Source of the DNA: Isoetes taiwanensis
Taxonomy: Eukaryota; Streptophyta; Lycopodiopsida; Isoetales; Isoetaceae
NCBI GenBank assembly: GCA_021234155.1
Contig: JAJEKV010000005.1
Coordinates: 27,988,689-28,052,688, forward strand
DNA: 64,000 nucleotides
Direction: 5' to 3'
The notes under the pieces were generated by a model. That model was not told where the DNA came from, ran no database searches, and worked only from the letters and a program-made list of their open reading frames with translations. Position numbers and translations under genes: made by a program. How positions within the stretch are numbered: the stretch's first letter is position 1; each line of letters opens with the position of its first letter. Below are positions 1 through 9,914 of the stretch, in pieces.

Positions 1-1920
1 AAGATCATATGTGTGACCTAAGTACAGTGTTCAATGTGGTTTTTGTGGGGCTACCAGAATGGTATAGTAATCAAATCATTCATCACAGGCCAGTTTTGAT
101 TCTAAATACTTCGATTTCTGCATATATGCATCATTCTCATATCATTCTAGCAAATATACTTCCCTTGACAGAAATTATTCTGAATGTCCAGCTGATACAA
201 TTGCATGTGCAGCTGATACAATAGAGCTGGCACTTTTGTGATGTATGCAGTCTTTAGTAGAGTCAGATGTATTAACCTTCAGATTTCGGTATTGACAATC
301 TGCAGAATATAAAGTAATATTTTATTTAAGAAAAGCTCAGAGAGAACTGCATTTCCATTCTTGCCCTAAAGGCTTAGTTTCAGAAGCCTCTTTGAGCATC
401 CTTTAAATATCAGGGCTTATGATGAGGTTGATATGCTTACCTCTAGTCAGCTCCACAGATCAAAGGCTCAAGAATAGAATTGCACACATTAGGTCGGTTC
501 TCTCCTTGCTTTCGCATTAGAAAGCTTCTGAACCTCATGCTCAATGTCTTTCATGGAACAAGAAATATTAGAACATAACATATGCTTGGTTGAAGTGATT
601 CATCTGAGTTGATAAATTTATATCATATGCCCACAGCCGTGTTGAGAGATAAAAAAAGGCATAGGACAGTGTATACTCGTGGCAATTGTATGTTTATGTA
701 GCACCGAAGGCATGCAATATTCACATGGAACTTTAGTACCTCATGCAACTTGTTGATCTGGGTCTCCACCAGGAACAAGCTGAAACCACGTCACAACTGC
801 ATTAAAAAATCTTAAATGGCAGAATAATATCTGAGGACATCAATGATAAGCGAAACACCACACAATGTTCTAGGTGAAGCTAAGAAAAAAAGCATAATGC
901 TAGACCTGATAGACAAGGTAATGCAAGTCACAGTTGCGTACAACCATTTTGGAACAGCGCATGCCAGGGTGGAACAATGTTTTGGAACTTCACATTCTGA
1001 TATTGATTATGCTCTGTTAATGAAAACGCAGGTATTCCTTGATATAACAATGATTATACGTAGACACAAGAGAAGTAAATACTTTACCTTTAGTTGTTGA
1101 GTGTCCTTCAGATTCTTACTTGGAATTTTTCTTATGGGCAGGTCACAAAAAAGAGAATATACAAATGAAGGAGATATGGAAAAGATGATGGACAACCTGT
1201 TCTTAAATGGAGCTTATTTTGTTCCATCTAGTTCAGAGTCAGGGGTTGTTTGTGGGAAGGCATCCAGCCCCAGCCTCTATGCCAAACCTGCTACATATGT
1301 TCAGTTCCTTATTGCTAATGCAGGATCCATCTCCTGCAGTGCAGGTTGTGCATTTGCAGAGTTATTTATGGCAGCCTCTAGATTTGCTACACCAGAGCAC
1401 ACAAGCAAATCATGGAAGGAATTTATAGGACACTTATACATCATCCTGATGCCACATGTTTAGAACTATACAAATTGTACTCTAATCTCTATGGTCCCTA
1501 GCTAAGCAAGCATCAACCTCATGCTTGAATTATTTGTTAAAGTAGCAACCTCGATCAGCAGCAACTGAAGGCAAGGACTGTCTTCCTACTCTGCTGGTGC
1601 AGATGTCTTGTGATATCTATTTCTCTACCTATATTGACAAGTTTCTTGTGACCCTTTTCCATTTTCGGTTTCGTAGTTGTTGGATAAAGATATGCTTGAA
1701 CCTATAAATGTTGAAACGAACAAAAGTACAGAGGGAAAGATGGCTTTACCGTGTCTGAAACAGCATGGGCCCGGCTGGTATGCTCGTTTAGGGTGACATG
1801 CCTCCATGTGTATGAACCACGTTGGATCCCAAGCAAGGCTTAAAAATCCCTCCTTCTCAGCAATTCTTGAAAAATATATGGATTTAGCAAATGCAATGCA
1901 ACAAGATAAGTGAGACCCTA
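1..1920. other. stretch without recognisable genes
   Basis: I see no conserved domain, RNA gene or mobile element end here. Short open frames exist on both strands, the longest about 120 codons at 1101-1463, but none resembles a known family. The right end (about 1600-1920) lies just downstream of the dead PPR gene and may be its former 3' region. Confidence 0.4.
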
Positions 1921-1924
1921 AGCC

Positions 1925-3080
1925 CACCATGAGAACAGATTGCAATCAGAGTTGTCCAGGACACCAGATGTTTTTGCTTTATCTTATCAAATGTCCAACG
2001 TACCTTTCTACACTATGGCATTTTCGTACATGTTAATAAGAGAAGTCCCAACAATATTCGCTGCCTCAAGTGCAAAAGTTAGGATATTTGCAGGAATTAG
2101 CCTGCCTTCTGTAATAATTTCAGGGTCATCACAAGCATTAAGGATGCTTATAAAAGCTATCTTGTTCGATAGTATTCCCTCTCCACGCATTATTTGATAG
2201 AGGACAAATGATTCTTCTGTTTATTCTCTATAGACGCCGCGATGGTGGTGTTCCATGTCAAATGATTTCGATGACTCATCTTGGTAAATATAAGAAGTGC
2301 CTTTTCAACATACCCACATTGACGACACATATTCATGAGCACAGTTAGACCACCAGAATCCATCTATATCCCATTTTTTATTATAGATGTGCATGAAAGA
2401 TCTTCTCCTAGAGCTGCAGAGCCTGTACATGCAGGTAGCATGATAATAAAAGTTACTGGAATTGGATTCGCATGTTGAGCCAGCATTTTTGAAAATAATA
2501 GTGCCATTTCTAAACGACAACAATACCCAATCATAGCATTCCATGTTATAGTATTTCTTTCATGCATTCTTTCAAATACAATACCTAAGTCTTCCAATCC
2601 ATGCTAACAACTGCTGTTCACACTACAATGTCTAAGTCCAACCTAGCCAGAATAATTTCAGAATGAATCAACTTACCATCTGCCAAGGCTTCCGGGCTGG
2701 GCTGGTACGTGCATTAAGAAGCGTGGTAAAACAAACATTGTCTGGTTCAATACCCATCTTATGGAATAGATGGAGGGCTTCCTCAGATTGCCCAAACTCA
2801 ATGTATGATGACATCATGGTAATCCAGACTATCTTACACTGTTTGGCCTGCTGTTAAAAACTGCCCTTGCATCTTGCACACTTCCAGACCTTCTATACAT
2901 TTCCATAAGATGGTGATCTAAGTAAGTATCCTCCTCTAATGGCCTCTAATCCGTCTTTCACTATGCAAGCATGCCATCTCTTTCCGTCCCACAAGACCTT
3001 AGCATTAATATTAGACCAAACCAACATTTCCAGATAATGTTTGTGAAGAAGCAAACAGGAAATGTCGTAGAACATTTATA
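1925..3080 (-). pseudogene. PPR protein pseudogene
   Basis: Reading leftwards, three frames give successive PPR units. The stretch near 2850-2660 reads 'VWITMMSSYIEFGQSEEALH' followed by an 'EPDNVCFTTLLNA' segment. That at 2597-2364 contains 'ERNTITWNAMIGY', and 2190-2008 contains 'VGTSLINMYENAI' followed in another frame by 'FDKIKQKHLVSWTTLIA'. These are hallmarks of plant PLS-class PPR proteins, which bind organellar RNA one base per repeat and assist editing, splicing or stability. The frame shifts several times and contains stops, so it is dead. No C-terminal E or DYW domain is seen. It may have been carried by the Helitron-like element whose end lies near 4.1 kb. The family call is firm; the individual gene cannot be named. 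Confidence 0.8.
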
Positions 3081-4040
3081 GCCTGGTTTATTGTATCATA
3101 GTCACTTGCGTAGGAATGTGGAATTTGGCATAATGGGATCTATTGACCATGACAAGAAACTGTATAAGGTGTTGTGCCACCAACCCATCCAAAAATGTGT
3201 CGTCTATGATTCTGTTGCATCACCACAGGTTTATAATTCCCATAGATCACAGCTACACTTGCAATGAAAGGAACCTAAAACAAATATTTGACACATTCAA
3301 GATCTTTGTACAGTAACATTTAGTCGTAGACTAAAGAACAAGATTAAATAAGTAGCATGGCTAGATTGATAGATCAGGAAAACAAAACATGCAAAATAAC
3401 TGGAGACCAAGCTTACAGCAGCTTAAAATATGGGAAAAATTAAATCCATTATGAAATATCTGAGGGGTATAAAATTGCATTATCAATTTTCTAAGAGCTA
3501 TGATTAGAAAATAAAGCATTCTAGAGGCTTAATCAGTAAGATAAAAAAGAATACATATAAACTATGGGATACCTGGGACAGAAAACTGGGGCATGATCAA
3601 AACGCAAAATCATGCCAAGATGGCTCTGTTGGATTCCACAACGACCAAAGGATCCACAATAAGTAAAATTCCGATCCAAAGCTTTCTAGCAGCGTGGAAG
3701 ATCTCTGCTAAAAACAACCACATGAAATAAATTGCCTGCAAGAAACAAAGATTTCGCAATGTCTTAGAACAGATCAAAGTTTGTAAGATGCCTAAAATGT
3801 GCAAACAAAGAACCGGAAGCCATTTTAATAGACGATTGCGTTTGAAATAAATTATTACTTACACTGCAATGGAACTAAGGGATGAACGATGGGGGTTAGA
3901 GGAGAAGGGACGTTTTGCCAGCATTCTTTGTATACATGGCTGATCCGAGAAAGGTCGCCATTACAAGCAATAACCGAGGTGATGCGGTGCAAAAAGTAGC
4001 GCATCATCTAACGAAAAATCCAACGATTAAAATGAGAACA
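3081..4040. other. non-coding flank of PPR pseudogene
   Basis: There is no recognisable coding sequence. The stretch lies between the dead PPR gene and the Helitron-like terminus and could be interior of that element. The part near 3920-3960, read on the minus strand, loosely resembles the start of the plus-strand copy near 58.2 kb (a 'tggcga...tctc..ggctag'-like core). Confidence 0.35.
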
Positions 4041-4112
4041 ACAAAATCGACGGCTCAAAGTGCGCACAGACTATCATAAAACGCCTTTATTATTATATAT
4101 AGATAGATAATT
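4030..4112 (-). mobile_element. Helitron-like 5' terminus (-)
   Basis: On the minus strand, starting near 4110, the sequence runs through a (TCTA) stretch and TATAATAATAAAG into TTTTATGATAGTCTGTGCGCA. The same roughly 45-base sequence occurs twice in tandem on the plus strand at about 58.05-58.15 kb. A TC start, a TATATAATAATAAAG leader and insertion in AT-rich DNA are typical of plant Helitrons, rolling-circle transposons that often capture gene pieces. The matching 3' end (hairpin plus CTRR) was not located, so the element's extent and class remain inferred. Confidence 0.45.
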
Positions 4113-5060
4113 ATATAAGAGGTAATCTAATTGTGATGAGATTCTCTAGTTTATTGGGTGGGTGCTATGTGGTGACAGCCGGGAGCAGCTCATCAACAAA
4201 ACAGGGAATCTCAGACCAAATCGACTACCCTTACAATATCATGATCGGGGAGACTCAAAGGTGTTCGTTTGGTTTCTCACTTACGCTGCTGGTGATGCAG
4301 AATTGAAGGACCCAACTGGAATTCCATGTTCTTGGCTCAGTCGACATGGGCGCATGAGAATGCCCCACCCAAAATTCAAGCAACTCGATTACGATATTGC
4401 ATGTGCAACAAGCTAAATATCTCTTCCATTGTGATTTTGGCAAAGGTATGGTGGATGACCTTCCATACCAAAAGTTTCAATTCTAGAATATGTTGGAAAG
4501 GAAAATAATGCAAATTCCTCGATGTTTATCATTTATATGCCCAACAAATCTAGGTGGATCTTGATGTAAACTTGCAATACATTTTAGATCAGATAAGACA
4601 CTTGAGAAGTAGTCCACATATTCTAGAATAGAATAGAATAGAGTATAATAAGGGGCTTTCGAAATCAAAGAGGAACTAGCCACCATTTGCACGATGAACA
4701 CGAACCTAAAACTTGTGCTAATCTACAGTGGATTTTACCAAGGAGGAAATGCTGGCTTCTCGTGAAAGAGGATGGTCTAACATGATGCCGATTATAATTC
4801 ATCTTCTTGTAACTGTTGCAATAACCAAGCAACCAACAAATGTATATTAAGTTAAATGATACGGTATGCCATGATTGAGCTTTGCTTGTCCATTGAGCAT
4901 AATTATCATAATTATAGTTGCATGGCCATTGCACATAGTTATAGTCTTTAACTAGAAATTTGGTTTTCACATCATGAGTGAAGAAATGGAGGACTAGCTT
5001 GAGGTAGGTGTTAAGTTGGAAGCCATTAAAGTAAATGTGAAGGTTTTATTTTGGAACTGA
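4113..5060. other. AT-rich spacer with short (AGAAT)n run
   Basis: No coding signature is seen. A run of about four AGAAT units lies at 4623-4642. The same pentamer forms the tail of a LINE at 12.1 kb, so it may be the relic of a very short retrotransposed tail, but no LINE body is attached here. Confidence 0.35.
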
Positions 5061-5290
5061 TGGCCCTTTGTTGGTCTCAACGGACATTAAAATTCTATCT
5101 ATACGTATCTTTTGTTATATGAAGTTTTTGATGTGGACCTTACGGCCCTTTGTTGGTTTTAGTGGATGTTAAGATTCTATCTATTGGTTTTAGTGGATGT
5201 TAAGATTCTATCTATGTATCTCTGTTGTGGCGGATACTCCAGAACATTTAGAATAGAATAGATTTTTTATCGTCCACGGATTCTATCTAT
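5061..5290. repeat. cluster of LINE 3'-tail fragments
   Basis: Three plus-strand pieces (about 5061-5106, 5138-5185 and 5184-5220) share a TTTGTTGGT core, then GGAC/GGATGTTAA and ATTCTATCTAT. The last two overlap as a 32-base tandem repeat. A fourth piece at 5250-5280 is inverted and reads GTGGACGATAAAAAATC then TATTCTATTCT. The LINEs ending near 12.1 kb and 20.66 kb finish with comparable GGACATTAA or GTGGACGATAAAAG sequences followed by short tandem repeats. I therefore read these as repeated insertions of extremely 5'-truncated LINE copies. Confidence 0.5.
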
Positions 5291-5502
5291 GTAGCTTTGT
5301 TGTGGCGAGAGTGGGACAGAGGGCGGCTAACTACATTGTCTAACACGCTTGTGCTATACAGTCTTCCTTAAGTCAACATTAGACATTTCTTCGAAATTCT
5401 ACATCACCATCAAAACAAAACACACACCCTTTCATCTTACAGGCTTAGCACAGCCCAATTCCGGTTTCTAATTCTGTACAGTCATTTCCTTTCCTTTCTA
5501 GA

Positions 5503-6246
5503 ATGCCAAGCTTTCCAGTCTGTATCGCACTTCTAATCCTATTCTGTGGCGGAATAATTGGCGCAACAGCCACATGCCCTTTCAATTTCACAATTATCCA
5601 GAAATCGGCCTTCGTAAGCCACGAATTGGGCAGCCCAATTAATGAAATATGCAAAGCAGTAAGGCAGGAGCTGAATTTGTTGGTGGCAGAGAGGGCGGGA
5701 AAGACCGGATTGTTCACAGTGTCTTCGTCAGATGGAACAGACAAATTCTGCCTTTCGATGTTTAAGGCATATCTGAGTTACCAGGGCTTGAATTTAGACA
5801 TAGAATCAAGCTGCAACATCGACGCATCGGTTCTGTCAGGAACATCTTCGGCCTGTTCTTCTATGCAGTCAATTACAGATTACCAAGAGAGAATCGAAGT
5901 GGGCGAAATCCAGCGGTGGTGCAGGGGCCAATTAGACGAGCAGGAGTCGTGCAGCAGCTGCCGGACCGCTGTGCAGAATTCGCTGAGCCATTATCCGCAG
6001 AGGAGCAGTCTGTGTTTGGATTATTCAAATATATATGCTGGCGGAATCGAGAATATTGCCGGGTTGAATCATGCCAACACAGTTGCTTGCTTGTTTTATC
6101 CCGGGTACCCGACCTCTTCTCCGCCATCGCAGAGCTTCAATCTCAGTTCTACGGCTAAGACTGCGCTTTACATACTCGCTGCATTTTTCGTCCTCCTGGC
6201 CGGTGCGCTGGTACTGCGCTGCTTGAATCGAAATCCTGGAGATTGA
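5503..6246 (+). CDS. SPARK-domain membrane protein without kinase
   Basis: This is an intact 247-residue ORF. Residues 1-23 form a hydrophobic signal peptide. The mature part begins 'TCPFNFTIIQKSAFV' and continues as a cysteine-rich SPARK domain to about residue 205, with a 'CSSCRTAV' motif and a final 'IYAGGIENIAG...ACLFYP' block. A short Ser/Pro linker and one membrane helix (about 220-239, 'ALYILAAFFVLLAGALVL') follow, and the protein stops nine residues later. SPARK domains are the extracellular part of a plant receptor-kinase family, including Arabidopsis At1g11050, and of some GPI-anchored proteins. No kinase domain follows here in any frame over the next 2 kb. It is therefore either a receptor-like protein lacking a kinase, a GPI-anchored relative, or a truncated receptor kinase. 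The ATG is chosen because the signal peptide starts there. The domain call is strong; the ligand is unknown. Confidence 0.85.
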   Translation: MPSFPVCIALLILFCGGIIGATATCPFNFTIIQKSAFVSHELGSPINEICKAVRQELNLLVAERAGKTGLFTVSSSDGTDKFCLSMFKAYLSYQGLNLDIESSCNIDASVLSGTSSACSSMQSITDYQERIEVGEIQRWCRGQLDEQESCSSCRTAVQNSLSHYPQRSSLCLDYSNIYAGGIENIAGLNHANTVACLFYPGYPTSSPPSQSFNLSSTAKTALYILAAFFVLLAGALVLRCLNRNPGD

Positions 6247-7040
6247 CTTGGTCAAACTCAGTTTCAAGAAGACCAGTCGTCTAATTCAAGCAAACCTATT
6301 CATCACTCATAGATCACAATCACATGTTTGTGTCTCATAGGCCATCTGGTCTCCATAGGTCTCGCGACCTTAAAAATTCTACTCTTCTTCTCTTCTTGTC
6401 TGTATCTCATATGTGTTACTTCCATGGAATTTTCCAACACAAGGATGCTTGTCAGCCTTGCGTAAGGGCTATGCTAATTTTCTCTGTATCAGTCCAATTC
6501 TGTCGTAAGTATCCAAGGACTAACACAAGGATTCAACACCCCTATGTGTAGCATCTTACTTCTGTCGTAAGTCGCTGACTAACTACTGGGGATTCTTATC
6601 TCATAGATTGAATGCATGTCGAAAGTGCTTGCTTCTTGTTGTCTTGCTTCTTCTCAAAGTGTGTGCTTCTCCTCTGTCTTCTTCTAATCTAGAGTAGAAT
6701 TTTAGTCTTAGCCTTCTTTTAATCTAGCAACATGCTCACCCCATCCCTTTAAGCAAGAGTAGAACATGCTCATAAGGTCAACGCCTTACCACGACTGCAT
6801 CAACGTTCTCTTATCAACTTGACATCAAAGATAATGGTTTATGATTTATTTGCTTAAACAAATGATTGAATGCCCCACCAATATTATACCTTCCATTGAA
6901 GCCATCTCCATTTTCTCTTATCAATGTGACACCAAATCCCACTTCCTACAAGTTATTTTCTTAAAAAAAATGCACAAAGACAATATTTCGAATCTTCTCA
7001 CCCTTTCTTATACGTCAAGCAATGAAGACAAGTCACGTTC
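6247..7040. other. intergenic, nothing recognised
   Basis: This is probably the 3' flank of the SPARK gene, T-rich and without a conserved frame. A pair of related 'acttctgtcgtaagt'-like pieces occurs near 6500-6570, possibly a short degenerate duplication. Confidence 0.35.
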
Positions 7041-7045
7041 ATTTT

Positions 7046-7675
7046 GGGAATATGTACATACTCCTTGTAGTTGACTTAAAATGTAATAAGAGTTATCCCT
7101 TGGTGGAGCAAAGCTGCTATAGATAACGAAAGGTCCAAGATGTGATGTCCATGTATAACTCAAGACTAAAGACGTGGCCTTCTACATGCACCAATTATCT
7201 CAAATCGTACAAATCCGTCGATGCAGCACCTGCAAATCCCTCCTTTTTTTTCTTCTTTCCTTTGTGAAAAATGCAACTCGAAAGTGTTTGTTGTATCTTG
7301 CACAATCCATTGGCTAGCCTTCTAAGAAACTCCTTCTTTAGAGTCCTTTCTAGCTATGAAACATTGTTTAAAAAATCCTGTGCAAAATCCATTGGCTATG
7401 GCACCTATAAAAAATTGTTTGAAATATCTATTAGCAATGCCATCAGAAAAGTAACTGAAAAATTACCTGAAGATAAAAACCCCTATAATTTTAACGAATC
7501 GGTGGGTCCTAAAGGTTATGTACATACTTCTAGTTCACTTAAAATATTACCTCCTTGGTGGAGCAAAGCTGCTATGGATAATGAAATGTCCAAGATGGAA
7601 GATTCATATATAACTAAAGTTTTGAGTTTGACATCTATTTGTTTGTCACTTTGTTTTTCTTTTTTTGAGGGCTGA
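7046..7675 (+). repeat. duplicated unit with unknown ORF
   Basis: The segment 7046-7166 is matched by 7516-7620. Both contain 'atgtacatact', then 'ttggtggagcaaagctgcta', 'gataa.gaaa.gtccaagatg' and 'tataact'. The second copy is inside a 134-codon ORF (7271-7675) that encodes 'PPWWSKAAMDNEMSKMEDSY'; the first copy is broken. I do not recognise the protein. An ancient direct duplication of an exon or of a repeat family would both explain it. Confidence 0.4.
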
Positions 7676-8160
7676 AGGGCATATCTTTGAGACTGATGGT
7701 TGGTCAATATATCTTTAAAATTGGCTTATAACCAAGATTTGTCCCCACCAACTTCAATAATATTCATCTAAATTTGAAGATATAACTAACTTTATCAAAA
7801 AATACATACAATGCCATGGTTCTATTGTGATAGCAATAGAACCGACATTTCTTGGATGGGGACGCCCTAACCTTGCATCTCCTATTTATATCGGCTCCTT
7901 CTTCTTTTCTAGTTATCGGCGTTCTGTTGAGCTCCTTTCCATTCTGCTCATTCTCTGGCTCCACAAGTTTCCCGCCCCACTCTCCCTCTATCATATTTGA
8001 GTTTGTTTGTCATATCTACGTCTGATTTTTTGTTTCCTCATGTTACGTTCATCTGTTGAAGTTGCTTTGAGTGCCTATTTTTCTATACTTCTCGGATTAC
8101 CCTACAGTCTCCGATATCCTTCATGTTTTCTCCCTGTATTTTGAAAGTGCATATGTTCTT
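7676..8160. other. intergenic, nothing recognised
   Basis: No coding frame or repeat was identified. The sequence is rich in T and in CT runs. Confidence 0.3.
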
Positions 8161-8164
8161 ATTT

Positions 8165-8410
8165 TTTCTTTTTTCGCAGCGTGGCACTGTAGTCTCATGG
8201 CATATTATAATTTCATTCTTCCTCGGCGTGGCACTGTAGCCTCCGAGACATAATTCTTTTTCATTTTCTCTCGGCGTGGCAACGTAGCCTCCAAGGCAGC
8301 ACTAATCGGATGTTCTTTCCCCCGATAGTCATTTCTGTGGACGGTTCCCGATTGGTCGGCTATTGTTTCTTTCTCGGCGTGGCCCTGGAGCCTCCGAGTC
8401 TTACTATACA
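8165..8410 (+). repeat. degenerate minisatellite, CTCGGCGTGGC unit
   Basis: Four dispersed copies of a 25-27 base motif, consensus CTCGGCGTGGCACTG followed by TAGCCTCCGAG, occur near 8176, 8222, 8270 and 8375. Spacers are T-rich and of unequal length. Each unit is partly self-complementary, CTCGG at the start against CCGAG at the end, so each could fold. No function is apparent. Confidence 0.55.
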
Positions 8411-9000
8411 TATCTTTTATATTGCACGTTGGTGCGCATTTTTGCTTGAGGCATCTAACTTCCTGATGAGTTATTTTCTTTTCAGCCTTGACTCTGCAGG
8501 TAAGGTTTCGTGGTTCTCAGTATGCGCGAGGGTCGTACTTCAATTATTGCTTGGCGCAACGTCTTCAATTTGTCTCGATTCTAGTTTGGATGCTGTCAGC
8601 ATTCCTCAAGAGCATTGGTGATTGTTTCTCATTAGGGTTTTCCTCGAAAACCCATAAGGGCGGGGGTTTTCATCCCGATGAGAAGTGGTTCGCCAGTTTT
8701 CTCATCTTTGCATAGATCAAGCGGTGGATAAACCATCTTTTATCTTGTATTCTTTAGTTTCAACGTGCTCTCGATGATTGTCTAGTTTTGGAGCATTTAA
8801 TTTTTAAGTTTGTTCAAATTTTTTCTACCCCTAGTAGGGGAATCAATTTGTAATCAATGATTTTAAAAAGCTCAATGAGAACACCACTTCACTATCGGCC
8901 ACAATTGGTTGTATCATAGGACCCATCCTAGGAATGATTATTGATTTTTCACGACGATTTTGATTTAACACATTCCCTTTATTGTTTTGACATATGGCTC
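8411..9000. other. intergenic with LINE-3'-like hairpin
   Basis: At 8635-8653 the sequence GGGTTTTCCTCGAAAACCC is a near-perfect hairpin followed by 'GGGGGTTTTCATCCCG'. A very similar hairpin block follows the LINE C-terminus at 20538-20590. This suggests a LINE 3' untranslated remnant here, but no reverse transcriptase sequence is visible upstream. Confidence 0.4.
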
Positions 9001-9014
9001 TCAATAGTGACTTT

Positions 9015-9506
9015 TTATTGTAAGTTATCTACACTTATATAATTCATTCTCACCAGATTCTTAAGATTCGATGCCTTAGATTCCTGAGTGGGGAAAAAAT
9101 AAGAAGGAAAAAATAAATGGGTGAAAATTTGGAGAGATGCCACGTTGTTGATCTTATTGGCTTCTGGAGGACTCTGCTCCATCAAATGCTCTTCCTGAGG
9201 CTCTGCTTTCTCCAGTTCCTTTGCTCCATTCTGGCAAGCTCTACTTTCGCCCCCGCCATAACCCAGATAGTAAAAAGATTTGTTTATGTGTTGCATCTCT
9301 TGGAGAGATGCCACGTTGTTGATCTTATTGGCTTCTTGAGGCTCTGCCTTCTCCAGTTCGTTTGCTCCATTCTGGCAAGCTCTACTTTCACCCTCGCCAT
9401 AACCCAGGTAGTAAAAGGATTTGTTTCTGTGCTGCATCTCTCTGGCTATGGTTCTTTCTGGTTGCGATTTATTGCAGCCCATGTAAAAAACGGTAAGAAA
9501 AAGCAA
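9015..9506 (-). CDS. hypothetical protein with in-frame internal duplication
   Basis: This 163-codon minus-strand ORF contains two copies of one unit: DNA 9130-9300 (171 bases) and 9301-9441 (141 bases), both multiples of three. Each encodes 'NKSFYYLGYG.GESRACQNGA' and ends 'ANKINNVASLQ'. The longer copy has ten extra codons. I do not recognise the sequence. The plus strand is also open across the region (9117-9545), so the frame may be open only because the tandem duplication preserved it. It has no obvious signal peptide or membrane helix. Coding status is uncertain. Confidence 0.3.
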   Translation of the reverse strand: MLFLTVFYMGCNKSQPERTIAREMQHRNKSFYYLGYGEGESRACQNGANELEKAEPQEANKINNVASLQEMQHINKSFYYLGYGGGESRACQNGAKELEKAEPQEEHLMEQSPPEANKINNVASLQIFTHLFFPSYFFPTQESKASNLKNLVRMNYISVDNLQ

Positions 9507-9545
9507 ATCCGGAGTTGTTCTTTCTGTTTTCAGTGCATAGGCTAA

Positions 9546-9914
9546 GAGGAAAGGATTATGCAGAGATCTTTGATGCAGTCTATTTTCCTCTCACGCTATT
9601 TTCTAGTGCGATAGACCCTAAATGTTAATCAATATTTTTTAGAAGTCGCACGATTTGGGAGCACAGAACTGGTCCGCATTCTTTGCAGGCTATGGAAGTT
9701 CTCAATGGCAAATCTGGGTCATCTTGCTAGCGAAGCTGCCTATATTAGGAAGACAGCGTGCCTAAATAGAAAGGCAACATGAGCTCCTTTTATCTTTCAC
9801 CTTTTTCCTTTGATGTACCTTTTATGGTACCTATATATTGTAACACATATCATTCAATATAGTCTTGCATACCTTTCTCTCTTGTGCTTTCTTAGTAAAC
9901 TAGCAAGTTTAACA
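9546..9914 (+). mobile_element. probable 5' LTR end of copia element
   Basis: The stretch ends TTAACA at 9914, immediately before the primer-binding site TGGTATCAGAGC (9915-9926), which is complementary to the 3' end of initiator-Met tRNA and classic for plant copia. A TATA-like CTATATATTG sits near 9831. The left LTR border was not found, and no 3' LTR exists in the window because the element is truncated. Confidence 0.5.
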
